Shown one piece after another: positions 9,886-19,661 of a DNA stretch of 64,000 nt. The translations under genes were made by a program, and so were the position numbers. Each line of letters begins with the position of its first letter. Within the stretch, counting starts at the first letter, position 1. The notes under the pieces are model-generated. The model was not told the DNA's origin, did no database searches, and saw only the letters and a list, made by a program, of their open reading frames with translations. Source of the stretch: Oceanicola sp. (GTDB lineage Bacteria; Pseudomonadota; Alphaproteobacteria; Rhodobacterales; Rhodobacteraceae); the NCBI GenBank assembly GCA_022447275.1, contig JAKVBK010000008.1, positions 1 through 64,000 of the forward strand, read 5' to 3'.

Positions 9886-10485
9886 ATGACCAACAAGAAT
9901 TACGACGACATGTTGGCTGGTCGCCATCACAATGGGGCCGACCCCTTTCTATTCGAACTGAAATCCAAAGCGAGCAAGGCCAAAGCGCGGCTGGATGCGA
10001 TCTCCAACGACGATTTTCCGGCACGTATTGAGGCGGCCAAAGACCTGTTTGCAGAAGGGAGTGGACCCTCTCTGGTTCTTTCGCCTTTCACCATCCAGTA
10101 CGGGCGACATGTAAAGCTTGGGAAGTGGACTTTCGTAAATTACGGCGCCACATTTCTCGACGCCAATACAATAACATTGGGCGATTTTGTTGCCGTTGGG
10201 CCCAATGTCCAATTTATCACCGACACGCATCCCGTTCGGCCCGAAGACCGGTTCCAACCCCCACAGGAGGGCGACACCCTTCCGTTTCGGGTCGTAAACT
10301 ACGCTTTGCCAATTACGGTCGGACATCATGCTTGGATCGGCGCCGGGGCAATCATCATGCCGGGAGTGACGATCGGAGAAGGCGCTGTCGTCGCTGCAGG
10401 CTCAATTGTTACGAAAGATGTTGCGCCGCGGATGATCGTTGCAGGCAATCCGGCACGCGAAGTGCGTTCGGTAGACGATCCGTAG
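9886..10485 (+). CDS. maltose/galactoside-type O-acetyltransferase
   Basis: A 199-residue left-handed beta-helix acetyltransferase of the Maa/LacA type, expected to move acetyl from acetyl-CoA to a sugar or similar hydroxyl. The N-terminus (YDDMLAGRHHNGADPFL) resembles the family opening, and the repeat part holds FVNYGATFLDANTITLGDFVAVGPNV, here read as a run of hexapeptide turns, then the catalytic-type DTHPV segment and VGHHAWIGAGAIIMPGVTIG. GGAG at 9871-9874 fits the ATG at 9886 (11 bases) better than the ATG at 9877 (2 bases). The acceptor is unknown. Confidence 0.85.
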   Translation: MTNKNYDDMLAGRHHNGADPFLFELKSKASKAKARLDAISNDDFPARIEAAKDLFAEGSGPSLVLSPFTIQYGRHVKLGKWTFVNYGATFLDANTITLGDFVAVGPNVQFITDTHPVRPEDRFQPPQEGDTLPFRVVNYALPITVGHHAWIGAGAIIMPGVTIGEGAVVAAGSIVTKDVAPRMIVAGNPAREVRSVDDP

Positions 10486-10700
10486 ATCGGGCACCGGTTA
10501 AAGATCAAAATATACAAAGGAAACAGCCCACTGGTAGGCGATGGTTGGCAGGGCAGGGCGCGGCCCTTGGCCTGTCGTCGCTGCATCCCGCGCGGAACTG
10601 TCTTCGACATCTGTGACGGGTGATCACCCTTGCGTGACAGGGGATAGGCGGATGCAGTCTCCTTTGGCATGGTTTCTTTGCACGGAAACGGAGAAATGCC

Positions 10701-11705
10701 ATGCCCCGCCACACTCTGATCGCCAGCGCGTTGTCACTTGCCCTGACCTGTTTTGGCGGGGGCGTATCTGCTTCGCCTGAGTTCTGGCAATATGAATGGC
10801 CCCGCACGGATTTTGAGACGACATCCGTGGACAGCTGGGTTGAAATCCTGTCGGGCGGCCCGCCCAAAGATGGCATTCCGGCCCTTTCTGATCCGAGCTT
10901 TCTTCCTGTGTCCGAAGAAACGCGCCTCGCCGACCGGGAGCCTGTCATCACAGTTGAAATCGAGGGGGCGCCGGCACGGGCCTATCCCCTGCGCTATCTG
11001 ACATGGCACGAGATCGTCAATGACAGCGTCGGGGACAGGCCGATCGCCGTTACCTTTTGCCCGCTGTGCAATTCGGGGATCGTCTTTGACCGGCAGGTGC
11101 AGGAGGACATTCTGAGCTTTGGTGTCTCTGGCAAGCTGCGCAACTCCGACATGGTAATGTACGACCACCAAACCGAAAGCTGGTGGCAGCAGGCCACCGG
11201 CGAAGGCATTGTCGGGGCATTCACGGGCGCAAAGTTGCAGGCTCTGCCCAGTTGGATGGAAAGCTGGGAGGCCTTTGCAGCCCGCAATCCGGAAGGGCAA
11301 GTGATGGATCAGCCGGGCTATCCAAGGGCTTACGGGATAAATCCCTACAGGGGCTATGATACGTCGTCCCGGCCGTTTCTCTATTCCGGAGAAAACCCGC
11401 CCTTCGACATTTCCCCGTTGGTCCGGGTGGTGCGCGTTGGCGACAAGGCCTGGCCGGTCACCCGTCTGCGTGAAACCCCGACCCTCACCGAAGAGGGTTT
11501 GACGCTGACCTGGGCTGCTGGCGCGGCATCGGCGCTTGATACCGAAAGCATCGCAAAGGGGCGGGATGTGGGCATGATCCGGGTGCGCGACGCCGAAGGC
11601 CGTGATGTCGCCCATGATGTGATGTTTGCCTTTGCCTTTCATGCCTTCTGGCCAACGGGCACCTGGATGCTCGAAACAGGCCCCGCAGTGGCTGACGGGG
11701 GCTGA
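10701..11705 (+). CDS. DUF3179 domain-containing exported protein
   Basis: A 334-residue protein with a signal peptide (cleavage near residue 24) followed by a DUF3179 domain. The hallmark is VTFCPLCNSGIVFDR, a CxxC pair that might bind metal or a thiol partner, and later YDHQTESWWQQATGEGIVG. The function of DUF3179 is not established. A GGAG site sits 7 bases before the ATG. It is probably transcribed alone or with the following C26 gene, 166 bases on. Confidence 0.88.
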   Translation: MPRHTLIASALSLALTCFGGGVSASPEFWQYEWPRTDFETTSVDSWVEILSGGPPKDGIPALSDPSFLPVSEETRLADREPVITVEIEGAPARAYPLRYLTWHEIVNDSVGDRPIAVTFCPLCNSGIVFDRQVQEDILSFGVSGKLRNSDMVMYDHQTESWWQQATGEGIVGAFTGAKLQALPSWMESWEAFAARNPEGQVMDQPGYPRAYGINPYRGYDTSSRPFLYSGENPPFDISPLVRVVRVGDKAWPVTRLRETPTLTEEGLTLTWAAGAASALDTESIAKGRDVGMIRVRDAEGRDVAHDVMFAFAFHAFWPTGTWMLETGPAVADGG

Positions 11706-11871
11706 ACGAACGGCTGGGCGGGCCGCTGCAAGCCGGGGCTGGAGGCACCACGGAGCTTCACAAGGATGCAGGGTGCCCGTGCGCTTGCGTCTTATCGACC
11801 GGGTAAGGCGCGGCGTATAGAGTGCTGTGAATCGCTGGCTTTTGCCGGCATATCCTTACAGAGAGCACAGC

Positions 11872-12648
11872 ATGGCCCGCCCCGTCGTTGGAATTATCGG
11901 CAACCACTACCTGATCGGTGACGAGTACCCCGTTCATGCCAGCGGAACGATGAATTCCGCGGCAATCGCTCATGTGGCTGGCGCCGTGCCGATGATCGTG
12001 CCCAGCCATCCTGACTATGTCAGCGTGGAAGACCTCGTGGAAATCTGTGACGGGTTTTTGTTCACGGGCGGACGCCCCAACGTGCATCCCGAAGAATACG
12101 GCGAGGCTGAAACCGAGGCGCACGGCACGTTTGACCGGGACCGCGACGCCGTTGCTCTGCCTCTGATCCGGGCGCTGGTTGCGCGCGGGCAACCCTTCAT
12201 GGGTGTGTGCCGGGGCTTTCAGGAGGTGAACGTTGCGATGGGGGGCACCCTATACCCTGAAATTCGCGATTTGCCCGGGCGCATGAACCACCGGATGCCG
12301 CCCGATGGCACGCTGGAAGAGAAGTTTGCCCTGCGCCACACGGTGCGCTTTACGCAGGATGGGCCCTTCCACCGAGTGCTTGGGGCCGAAGAAGTGATGA
12401 CGAACACCCTCCACGGGCAGGGCATCAAAACTGCTGGACCGCGGGTGATTGTGGACGGCTATGCGCCCGACGGCACGCCAGAGGCAATCTACATCAAGGA
12501 TGCGCCGGGCTTCACCCTGTCGGTACAATGGCACCCGGAATACCGCGCGGGCGAAGACCCCGTGTCGAAACCCTTGTTTGAGGCATTCGGCGCAGCCCTG
12601 CAGGCTTGGGCAAACGGGAAGGTGCCGCAGGTTTTGAAATTCGCCTGA
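11872..12648 (+). CDS. gamma-glutamyl-gamma-aminobutyrate hydrolase family (peptidase C26)
   Basis: A 258-residue class I glutamine-amidotransferase-like hydrolase. The nucleophile elbow is MGVCRGFQEVNVAMGG (Cys), and the catalytic His-Glu is in VQWHPEYRAGED. Members such as PuuD cleave gamma-glutamyl-GABA in putrescine catabolism; no other puu gene is nearby, so the substrate is open. The ATG at 11872 gives the standard start (RPVVGIIGN); the open frame extends to 11827 without a site. It is followed by a sugar isomerase gene in the same direction. Confidence 0.88.
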   Translation: MARPVVGIIGNHYLIGDEYPVHASGTMNSAAIAHVAGAVPMIVPSHPDYVSVEDLVEICDGFLFTGGRPNVHPEEYGEAETEAHGTFDRDRDAVALPLIRALVARGQPFMGVCRGFQEVNVAMGGTLYPEIRDLPGRMNHRMPPDGTLEEKFALRHTVRFTQDGPFHRVLGAEEVMTNTLHGQGIKTAGPRVIVDGYAPDGTPEAIYIKDAPGFTLSVQWHPEYRAGEDPVSKPLFEAFGAALQAWANGKVPQVLKFA

Positions 12649-12722
12649 TCCGGTGCCATCTCGACTTTGCGATGCGGTGTCTCTAAGACTCTGGCAACAT
12701 GAAGATACCACCGGAGGTCCCC

Positions 12723-13409
12723 ATGAAGCGGTCGCGCATCAACGACATCCTGGCGGACTCTCGCGCCTTCATCGCGCAGCACGGATTTGTACTGCCCCCC
12801 TTTGCGGATTGGAGCCCTGAAGAGTTCGTTGCGCGCAAGACAGCGGCAAAGCATCTGATCGATGCCCGCTGCGGGTGGGATATCACCGATTACGGGGAAG
12901 GCCGCTTCGATGAGATGGGCCTTGTGCTGTTTACCCTGCGCAACGGGCGGCTGGCCGACCTCAATGCAGGCAAAGGCATGTGCTACGCTGAAAAGCTGTT
13001 GATATCGAAGGAAAACCAGCTGAGCCCGATGCATACGCATTTCCTCAAGGCAGAAGACATTATCAACCGCGGCGGGGCAAATCTGATCGTAGAGCTCTAT
13101 GGCTCTGACGATGCGGGCGGGTTTGATGAAAACGCAGGCGGAACGGTGTTCTGCGATGGTGTGGCACGGGATTACGGGCCCGGAACACGGCTGTGCCTCG
13201 CGCCCGGGCAAAGCGTGACCTTGATGCCCGGCGATTGGCACGCCTTTTGGGGCGAGGGCGGGGATGTGCTGATTGGCGAGGTCTCTACTGTGAATGACGA
13301 TGAGACAGACAATATCTTCCGCGCCCCAATCGGACGGTTCTCTGATGTGGAAGAAGATGCCGACCCGGTCCATCTGCTGGTGTCGGATTACGCTGAGCAC
13401 CTGTCATAG
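12723..13409 (+). CDS. D-lyxose/D-mannose isomerase family protein
   Basis: A 228-residue cupin-fold protein of the D-lyxose ketol-isomerase family (length close to E. coli YdaE, 227). The metal site is visible as MHTHFLKAEDIINRGG, with further ligands likely in MPGDWHAFWGEGG. Members interconvert D-lyxose with D-xylulose or D-mannose with D-fructose. GGAGG precedes the ATG at 12723 by 7 bases; the ATG at 12699 lacks a site. No pentose transporter is adjacent, so the physiological sugar is not known. Confidence 0.85.
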   Translation: MKRSRINDILADSRAFIAQHGFVLPPFADWSPEEFVARKTAAKHLIDARCGWDITDYGEGRFDEMGLVLFTLRNGRLADLNAGKGMCYAEKLLISKENQLSPMHTHFLKAEDIINRGGANLIVELYGSDDAGGFDENAGGTVFCDGVARDYGPGTRLCLAPGQSVTLMPGDWHAFWGEGGDVLIGEVSTVNDDETDNIFRAPIGRFSDVEEDADPVHLLVSDYAEHLS

Positions 13410-13475
13410 AGCGGTGCAGGCCCCGCTTTGTCGTCGCAGGGCCTGGCAGCGCGTGGTCAGGCGTGCACTGATCTC

Positions 13476-14246
13476 TTAGATCTGGCCGCCGGCGATCTCG
13501 ATGCATTGGCCGTTGATGCTTTCAGCTCCCGGGCTGCACAGCCACAGGGCTGAGGCCGCCACTTCTTCTGGTTCGATCAGGCGCTTGTGGGCGTTTGTCT
13601 TGATCATCAGATTGCGCGCGGCTTCCTCTGAAATCCCGGCGCGTTCGGCGATGGAGGTGGTGTTGCGCGTGACGATGGGGGTGTCCACATAGCCCGGGCA
13701 GATGGCGTTGAAGGTGAAGGGCGCTTCCACATAGTCGACGGCCAAGCCGCGCACGAGGCCGATCATGCCATGCTTTGACGCAGTATAGGCCGCGGCGCCC
13801 TTTAGCCCGCGCAGCCCCGCGATGGAGCTGATGGCAATGCCACGGCCCCAACCGCAGGATTTCATGTCAGGCAGGCAGGCCTGCAGCGTCAGAAAAGCGC
13901 CATCAAGATTGATCGCCATGACCTTGCGCCAAAAGGCGAGGTCCGTCTTGGCGATCGAGCGCCCTTCGGCAATGCCGGCATTGGCCACGCAGATGCTGAT
14001 GGGGCCCCGGGCGGTGCGTGCAGCCTCGATGCCCTGCAAAACGCTGTCGGGTTCTGCCACATCCATGGCGAGCGGATACAGGTTATCCTGAGCTTGAGCT
14101 GCGCTCTCAAGCACATCCAACCTGCGTCCTGTGATCGTGACCTGTGCCCCAGCGCTGGCAAGCGCCTGAGCGATGGCAAGGCCAATCCCTGTGCCTCCAC
14201 CGGTGATCAGGGCGTGGCGCCCCTGCAAAAACTGTGTCTGTTCCAT
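13476..14246 (-). CDS. SDR family NAD(P)-dependent oxidoreductase
   Basis: A 256-residue classical short-chain dehydrogenase. The cofactor motif is GGGTGIG at residues 17-23 with an R at 42-43 (TGRR) that suggests NADP or mixed preference; the catalytic set N (VANAG), S (ISSIAG) and YxxxK (YTASK) is complete. The sequence resembles 3-hydroxybutyrate dehydrogenase-like SDRs, but the substrate cannot be read from sequence. It converges with the isomerase gene at 12723 and diverges from pntA. Confidence 0.85.
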   Translation of the reverse strand: MEQTQFLQGRHALITGGGTGIGLAIAQALASAGAQVTITGRRLDVLESAAQAQDNLYPLAMDVAEPDSVLQGIEAARTARGPISICVANAGIAEGRSIAKTDLAFWRKVMAINLDGAFLTLQACLPDMKSCGWGRGIAISSIAGLRGLKGAAAYTASKHGMIGLVRGLAVDYVEAPFTFNAICPGYVDTPIVTRNTTSIAERAGISEEAARNLMIKTNAHKRLIEPEEVAASALWLCSPGAESINGQCIEIAGGQI

Positions 14247-14614
14247 GGGATATCATTGGCAGCGGAGCTGCGATTGCGCAAGCCGTACGGCGCGTTCTGG
14301 CCCGCATGCCAAAGTATACTGCACGTGACGTCAGGAAAGTATCATTATTGCTCTTTTCCCCGCCGGGCTTTTTGATTATTTCGCAGCCAAATGGTTTGTG
14401 CTGCGCTGCAGCTTCACTCTGGAAGAGGAAAAAACGCACTGCCGAAAAATGCGGCATGCAACAGGAGAAACGGTCACCGCAGGCCTTTAGGTGACTGTGA
14501 GCGTAAACATACACCACTTGCGGTTGAGGTTCGTTATAGAGCGCTGTTAGAGAACGCGCAGCGGAAGGGCGACCTTTCAGCAACCGCATAAGATTACACA
14601 AGGGGATGAAGCAC
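14247..14614 (+). promoter_or_regulatory. intergenic region upstream of pntA
   Basis: A 368-base gap between the divergent SDR gene and pntA with no credible gene. A possible promoter for pntA is TTGAGG at 14525 and TTAGAG at 14548, spaced 17 bases, but this is a weak match. AGGGG at 14601-14605 is the pntA ribosome binding site. Confidence 0.3.
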
Positions 14615-16192
14615 GTGAAAATCGGAGCGCCTAAGGAATTGTTTGAGGGAGAAGCGCGCGTCGCGCTGACCCCTGATTCAGCGCGCCAGCTGCAAAAGCT
14701 GGGGCATGAATGCGTTGTTGAAAGCGGTGCGGGCGCAATGGCCGGCTTCACCGATACCGCCTATGCGGAGGCGGGTGTCGAGGTGGTGCCAGATGGGGCG
14801 GCCCTCTTTGCAGCCTCTGACGTGATCGCCAAGGTGCGGCCGCCTGAGGAGGCCGAGATTGCCTATCTCGACGACTCCAAAACGTTGATTTCCTTCTTCT
14901 ATCCGGCCGCCAATGGCGATCTGATGGAGCGGGCAAAGGAAACGGGCGCCACGGTTGTCGCGATGGATATGGTGCCCCGGATCAGCCGGGCCCAGAAGAT
15001 GGACGCCTTGTCCTCCATGGCCAATATCGCGGGATACCGCGCGGTGATTGAGGCCGGCAACAACTTTGGCCGGTTCTTTACCGGGCAGGTGACAGCCGCG
15101 GGCAAAGTGCCGCCTGCCAAGGTTCTGGTTGTGGGCGCCGGCGTGGCCGGCCTTGCCGCGATTGGCACGTCCACCAGCCTCGGCGCCATCACTTACGCCT
15201 TCGACGTCCGCCCCGAAGTGGCAGAACAAGTCGAATCGATGGGCGCGGAGTTCGTGTTCCTCGACTTTGAAGAGGAGCAGCAGGATGGCGCGGCCACAGG
15301 CGGCTACGCTTCTGTGTCGAGCCCCGAGTTTGCGGCAGCCCAGCTTGCCAAGTTCCGCGAGTTGGCACCCGACATCGATATCGTGATCACCACCGCGCTG
15401 ATCCCCAACCGGGAAGCGCCTGAACTGTGGACGCCCGATATGGTGGCGTCGATGAAGCCGGGTTCGGTGATCGTGGACCTCGCCGCTGAGCGTGGCGGCA
15501 ACTGCAAGCTCACCGTGGCGGATGAAAAAATCGTCACCGAAAATGGTGTGACCATCATCGGCTACACCGACTTCCCCTCGCGTATGGCGACGCAGTCTTC
15601 GACGCTCTATGCCACCAACATTCGCCACATGATGGCGGACCTGACGCCTGAAAAGGACGGGGTCATCAACCATGATATGGAAGATGACGTGATCCGGGGC
15701 GCAACGATTGCCCATGAGGGGGCGATCACCTTCCCGCCGCCGCCGCCCAAAGTTGCGGCGATCGCGGCCAAGAGCCAGGAAAAGCCCAAGGAAAAAACCC
15801 CAGAGGAACTCAAGGCTGAGGAGGCGGCTGCCTTCAAAGCCCAGACCCGCTCGCAGGTGACCATGCTGGTGGCCGGTGCGGCGCTGATCCTCGGGCTGGG
15901 TGCGATCCCGGGCATGCCTGCAAGCTTTATGCAGCACTTCATCGTGTTCGTGCTGTCCGTGTTCATTGGCTTCCAGGTGATCTGGAACGTGGCACACAGC
16001 CTGCACACGCCGTTGATGGCGGTGACCAACGCGATTTCGTCGATCATCATTCTGGGTGCGCTGATCCAGGTGGGATCGAGTTCGTACCTCGTAACGGTGC
16101 TGGCGGCGGCTGGTATCTTCATGGCGGCCGTAAACATCTTCGGTGGCTTCCTTGTGACACGGCGCATGCTCGCCATGTTCCAGAAATCGTAA
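14615..16192 (+). CDS. pntA: NAD(P) transhydrogenase subunit alpha
   Basis: A 525-residue inner-membrane subunit of the proton-translocating transhydrogenase that makes NADPH from NADH using the proton gradient. It has the NAD(H)-binding domain I (KIGAPKELFEGEARVALTPDS at the start, GAGVAGLAAIGTS nucleotide loop) and about four C-terminal membrane helices after a charged linker (EKPKEKTPEELKAEE). The GTG at 14615 is preferred because AGGGG at 14601 is 9 bases away and the protein then begins as in relatives; the in-frame ATG at 14606 directly abuts that site. It is cotranscribed with pntB, 15 bases downstream. Confidence 0.95.
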   Translation: MKIGAPKELFEGEARVALTPDSARQLQKLGHECVVESGAGAMAGFTDTAYAEAGVEVVPDGAALFAASDVIAKVRPPEEAEIAYLDDSKTLISFFYPAANGDLMERAKETGATVVAMDMVPRISRAQKMDALSSMANIAGYRAVIEAGNNFGRFFTGQVTAAGKVPPAKVLVVGAGVAGLAAIGTSTSLGAITYAFDVRPEVAEQVESMGAEFVFLDFEEEQQDGAATGGYASVSSPEFAAAQLAKFRELAPDIDIVITTALIPNREAPELWTPDMVASMKPGSVIVDLAAERGGNCKLTVADEKIVTENGVTIIGYTDFPSRMATQSSTLYATNIRHMMADLTPEKDGVINHDMEDDVIRGATIAHEGAITFPPPPPKVAAIAAKSQEKPKEKTPEELKAEEAAAFKAQTRSQVTMLVAGAALILGLGAIPGMPASFMQHFIVFVLSVFIGFQVIWNVAHSLHTPLMAVTNAISSIIILGALIQVGSSSYLVTVLAAAGIFMAAVNIFGGFLVTRRMLAMFQKS

Positions 16193-16207
16193 GCAGGGGC
16201 AGGGTTT

Positions 16208-17641
16208 ATGGACTTCGGATTTACCATTGCGGCCTATGTGGTGGCCGCCGTTCTCTTCATCCTGTCGCTGGGCGGATTGTCCGGGCAGGAAAGCGCCAAG
16301 CGCGCGGTGTGGTACGGCATCGTCGGCATGGCCATTGCGGTTATCGCCACTCTGACAGGGCCGGGCCAAGGGCTTTGGCTGGCATCCCTGATCCTGATCG
16401 GATTGGGCGCGGGCGTGGGTTACCAACTGGCCACCAAGGTGCAGATGACACAAATGCCAGAGCTGGTGGCGATCATGCACTCGCTCGTCGGTCTGGCGGC
16501 TGTTTTCGTGGGCTTCAACGCGGATCTGACGATCCTCGGTGTTGAGGCAATGAAGGCAGGTGACGGTGAGATCACCGGCACCTTTGCAGCCCTTGTCGCC
16601 AAAAAGACCCCGATCGAGATCACCATTCTGCGGGTCGAGCTGGTGCTGGGTGTGTGGATCGGTGCGGTGACCTTCACGGGCTCCGTCATCGCCTATGGCA
16701 AGCTGGCAGGCAAAGTGGACTCGGCAGCAAAGCAATTGCCCGGTGGGCACCTGCTGAACGCGGCTGCGGCGGCGCTCTCGGTTCTGTTGATGCTGATGTA
16801 TCTGAACGGAGCCGGCAGCTGGACGCTGGTTCTGCTGACGCTTGCGGCGCTGTTCATTGGCTATCACCTGATCATGGGGATCGGCGGCGCGGATATGCCT
16901 GTGGTCGTCTCGATGCTGAACTCCTATTCAGGCTGGGCTGCTGCGGCCATCGGCTTCTCGCTGGGCAATGACCTGCTGATTGTTGTGGGTGCGCTCGTGG
17001 GCTCGTCCGGTGCGATCTTGTCCTACATCATGTGCAAGGCGATGAACCGGGCCTTCGTATCGGTGATCCTGGGCGGCTTTGGCGGTGCCTCTGGCGAGCA
17101 GATGGCCGTTGAGGGCGAACAGGTTGCCATTGATGCGGATGGTGTGGCTGCAGCCCTTGATGAGGCCGACAGCATCGTGATCATCCCTGGCTACGGCATG
17201 GCTGTGGCGCAAGCCCAGCAGAACGTGGCCGAGTTGACGCGCCGTCTGCGTGCCAAGGGCAAGGAGGTGCGCTTTGCAATCCACCCCGTTGCGGGCCGTC
17301 TGCCCGGGCACATGAACGTGCTGCTGGCCGAAGCCAAAGTGCCTTACGACATCGTGCTGGAAATGGATGAGATCAACGATGATTTCCCGGAAACGGATGT
17401 CTCGATCGTCATCGGCTCCAACGACATCGTCAATCCGGCCGCGCAGGACGACCCGAACAGCCCCATCGCCGGTATGCCGGTTCTGGAATGCTGGAAGTCA
17501 AAGCAGGTGTTCGTCTCCAAGCGGGGGCAGGGCACAGGCTATTCTGGCATCGAGAACCCGCTGTTCTTCAAGGACAACACGCGGATGTTCTACGGCGATG
17601 CAAAGAAGAGCCTCGACGATCTTCTGCAGCGCATCACCTGA
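16208..17641 (+). CDS. pntB: NAD(P) transhydrogenase subunit beta
   Basis: A 477-residue partner of PntA. The first about 270 residues hold some eight transmembrane helices; the C-terminal soluble domain III binds NADP(H), with the loop [13 protein letters not shown] and the motif [16 protein letters not shown]. Length and motifs match PntB. A strong intrinsic terminator lies 18 bases after the stop, so the operon is just pntAB. Confidence 0.95.
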   Translation: MDFGFTIAAYVVAAVLFILSLGGLSGQESAKRAVWYGIVGMAIAVIATLTGPGQGLWLASLILIGLGAGVGYQLATKVQMTQMPELVAIMHSLVGLAAVFVGFNADLTILGVEAMKAGDGEITGTFAALVAKKTPIEITILRVELVLGVWIGAVTFTGSVIAYGKLAGKVDSAAKQLPGGHLLNAAAAALSVLLMLMYLNGAGSWTLVLLTLAALFIGYHLIMGIGGADMPVVVSMLNSYSGWAAAAIGFSLGNDLLIVVGALVGSSGAILSYIMCKAMNRAFVSVILGGFGGASGEQMAVEGEQVAIDADGVAAALDEADSIVIIPGYGMAVAQAQQNVAELTRRLRAKGKEVRFAIHPVAGRLPGHMNVLLAEAKVPYDIVLEMDEINDDFPETDVSIVIGSNDIVNPAAQDDPNSPIAGMPVLECWKSKQVFVSKRGQGTGYSGIENPLFFKDNTRMFYGDAKKSLDDLLQRIT

Positions 17642-17658
17642 TTTTTGCTTAATCTCCT

Positions 17659-17689
17659 AAAAAGGGCGGCCCCAGTGGCCGCCCTTTTT
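17659..17689 (+). terminator. rho-independent terminator after pntAB
   Basis: Stem GGGCGGCC with its exact complement around a CCAGT loop, flanked by AAAAA on the left and TTTTT on the right. The symmetry means it could also work on the opposite strand. Confidence 0.93.
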
Positions 17690-17801
17690 CGTTGGTCTCC
17701 GCTTTGGCATTGGGGCACAGCGGCGGGCAGGCTGGGGGATGTGTCGCCAAAGTGGGGGGCGGGCATCACAGGGATGGTTGATGCTGGCGGATTGTCACTG
17801 A

Positions 17802-17910
17802 GCGGTGCATTTTTTTCATAGCTCTGGCAGAAATTGAGCAGATGTCAGCACGCTTCCTGCTCCTTATTTTCAGGACGAACTATCTTACGGTCGGCGCGTG
17901 CGTGCACGCG
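17802..17910 (+). promoter_or_regulatory. candidate regulatory region upstream of the biuret hydrolase gene
   Basis: Two elements stand out between pntB and biuH: the octamer GCGGTGCA at 17802-17809, also present twice in the transporter promoter at 20591-20643, and a perfect 7-base inverted repeat CGCGTGC-GT-GCACGCG at 17895-17910, 36 bases before the start codon. The spacing suits an operator, but no binding protein can be named from sequence. Confidence 0.35.
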
Positions 17911-17945
17911 ACGCTCCGCTTGCAGTAAGCCCGGGAATTCGCGCG

Positions 17946-18623
17946 ATGAACACGATCGAGAGCACACCTTACAAATGGCCGTATAATGGGGATCTGCGCC
18001 CGGAGAATACGGCACTGATCATCATCGACATGCAGACCGATTTCTGCGGCAAAGGCGGTTATGTCGATGCGATGGGCTATGACCTGTCACTGACCCGCGC
18101 GCCCATCCAGCCGATCAAAACCGTGCTCGAGGCCATGCGGGCCAAGGGCTATCACATCCTGCACACCCGTGAAGGGCACCGCCCCGACTTGAGCGATCTG
18201 CCCGCCAACAAGCGCTGGCGCAGTCAACAGATCGGCGCAGGCATTGGTGATCCTGGACCGTGCGGCAAAATCCTTGTCCGAGGTGAGCCCGGCTGGGACA
18301 TTATCGAAGAGCTTTACCCGCACGAAGGTGAAACCATCATCGACAAACCGGGCAAGGGCAGCTTTTGCGCGACGGATCTGGAGATGGTCCTGCGCATGCG
18401 CGGGATCGAAAATCTGGTGATCTGTGGCATCACAACGGATGTCTGTGTGTCCACTACGATGCGCGAGGCAAATGACCGGGGCTTTGAATGCGTGGTCCTG
18501 GAGGATTGCTGCGGGGCGACGGACAAGGGCAACCACGACGCGGCGATCAAGATGGTCACGATGCAGGGCGGTGTCTTCGGAGCCGTTGCCGACAGCAAAA
18601 CGCTGATCGCGGGCCTCGTATGA
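17946..18623 (+). CDS. biuH: biuret amidohydrolase
   Basis: A 225-residue isochorismatase-like cysteine hydrolase expected to hydrolyse biuret to allophanate and ammonia. From memory it matches the characterised Rhizobium leguminosarum BiuH very closely over long stretches (PYKWPYNG at the start, [67 protein letters not shown]). The catalytic triad corresponds to D28, K134 and C167. The ATG at 17946 is preferred; a GTG at 17898 would add 16 unrelated residues. It is the first gene of a cluster with a cyanuric acid hydrolase and an allophanate hydrolase, which supports the assignment. Confidence 0.9.
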   Translation: MNTIESTPYKWPYNGDLRPENTALIIIDMQTDFCGKGGYVDAMGYDLSLTRAPIQPIKTVLEAMRAKGYHILHTREGHRPDLSDLPANKRWRSQQIGAGIGDPGPCGKILVRGEPGWDIIEELYPHEGETIIDKPGKGSFCATDLEMVLRMRGIENLVICGITTDVCVSTTMREANDRGFECVVLEDCCGATDKGNHDAAIKMVTMQGGVFGAVADSKTLIAGLV

Positions 18624-18659
18624 GCCTGTGCCTGTCCGACAGCATTCCCAGCGCTGCCT

Positions 18660-19322
18660 GTGCTGATTGAGGCAACTCCCTTTGACTTTCCTTGCCGGCG
18701 CGATGGGCTGGCATTGGTCATTATCGACATGCAGTGCGATTTCATTCTTCCCGGTGGATTTGGCGAAAGCCTTGGTAATGACGTGTCCCGTTTAGGGGCG
18801 ATCGTGCCCACAGTGGCGCGCCTTCTGGCGGGGTTTCGCAGGGCAGGGCTGCCCGTGTTTCACACGCGGGAATGCCATCGACCTGACCTTTCCGATCTGA
18901 CAGACGCAAAACGCGATCGGGGCGCGCCAGATCGCAGGATTGGGGATATGGGGCCCATGGGGCGTCTGCTTGTGGCCGGTGAGCCGGGCGCCGAGATCGT
19001 GCCCGCGTTGGCCCCATTGCCGACAGAGCGCGTCATCGACAAGCCGGGCAAAGGGGCGTTCACGCGCACGGATTTTGAAGCGCAGCTTGTCAACCGCCGC
19101 GTGCGGCAACTGGTGCTGGCGGGCGTGACCACCGAGGTGTGTGTGCAAACCACCATGCGCGAGGCAAATGACCGAGGCTTTGACTGTGTGCTCGCCAGCG
19201 ATGCGACCGAAAGCTATTTTCCGCAGTTCAAAGCGGCAACGCTCGAGATGGTTGTTGCGCAAGGCGCGCTCGTTGGATGGGTGTCCACAACCGATGCGAT
19301 CCTCTCGGCGCTGGATGTCTGA
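18660..19322 (+). CDS. second isochorismatase-like cysteine hydrolase
   Basis: A 220-residue paralogue of the preceding BiuH, with the same catalytic set ([37 protein letters not shown]) but weaker similarity elsewhere: the KRWRSQ loop of BiuH is replaced by KRDRGAPDR. It should cleave a related amide; triuret, ureidoacrylate or another biuret-like compound are possibilities, and the triuret hydrolase TrtA is a known relative of BiuH. The start is a GTG at 18660, 36 bases after biuH, with no strong ribosome binding site. Its stop overlaps the start of the cupin gene. Confidence 0.8.
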   Translation: MLIEATPFDFPCRRDGLALVIIDMQCDFILPGGFGESLGNDVSRLGAIVPTVARLLAGFRRAGLPVFHTRECHRPDLSDLTDAKRDRGAPDRRIGDMGPMGRLLVAGEPGAEIVPALAPLPTERVIDKPGKGAFTRTDFEAQLVNRRVRQLVLAGVTTEVCVQTTMREANDRGFDCVLASDATESYFPQFKAATLEMVVAQGALVGWVSTTDAILSALDV

Positions 19323-19656
19323 GATGCTGCATATCCCCAAGCTTCTTGCCGGAGGGTGGCGTGATCTGCGCTTTGATCCGTTTCGCGAAGGGATCGATAT
19401 CGCCTGGCTGCGCAAGGGTGCCCCTGGCATCGCAGTGCTGCGTTACCGCCCGGGGGCGTCTGTGCCTTTGCACATGCATCCTGATGTGGAGATGATTTTG
19501 GTGCTCGACGGAGCGCAAAGCGATGAGACCGCGACATTTGCCGCCGGGGACGTGGTGATCAACGCCCCCGGCAGCCAGCATAGTGTGATCAGCAAGGAGG
19601 GCTGTGTGGTGTTGCTTGTGTGGTCACAGCCCGTGGTGTTCCTTGACGCCTCCTGA
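19315..19656 (+). CDS. small cupin-domain protein
   Basis: A 113-residue single cupin barrel with the metal-site motif [21 protein letters not shown] and the second motif [14 protein letters not shown]. It overlaps the end of the isochorismatase-like gene by 8 bases; an ATG three codons later (19324) is an alternative start. Coupling to two amide hydrolases suggests a role in the same pathway, as a sensor, binding protein or enzyme, but no reaction can be assigned. Confidence 0.8.
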   Translation: MSEMLHIPKLLAGGWRDLRFDPFREGIDIAWLRKGAPGIAVLRYRPGASVPLHMHPDVEMILVLDGAQSDETATFAAGDVVINAPGSQHSVISKEGCVVLLVWSQPVVFLDAS

Positions 19657-19661
19657 CGCGA

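Noticed and set aside
14678-16867. A 729-codon open frame on the minus strand opposite pntA and pntB
   Set aside because: It is rich in His, Arg and Gly without any recognisable domain. Its length is the effect of high GC codon use in the real pntAB genes on the other strand.
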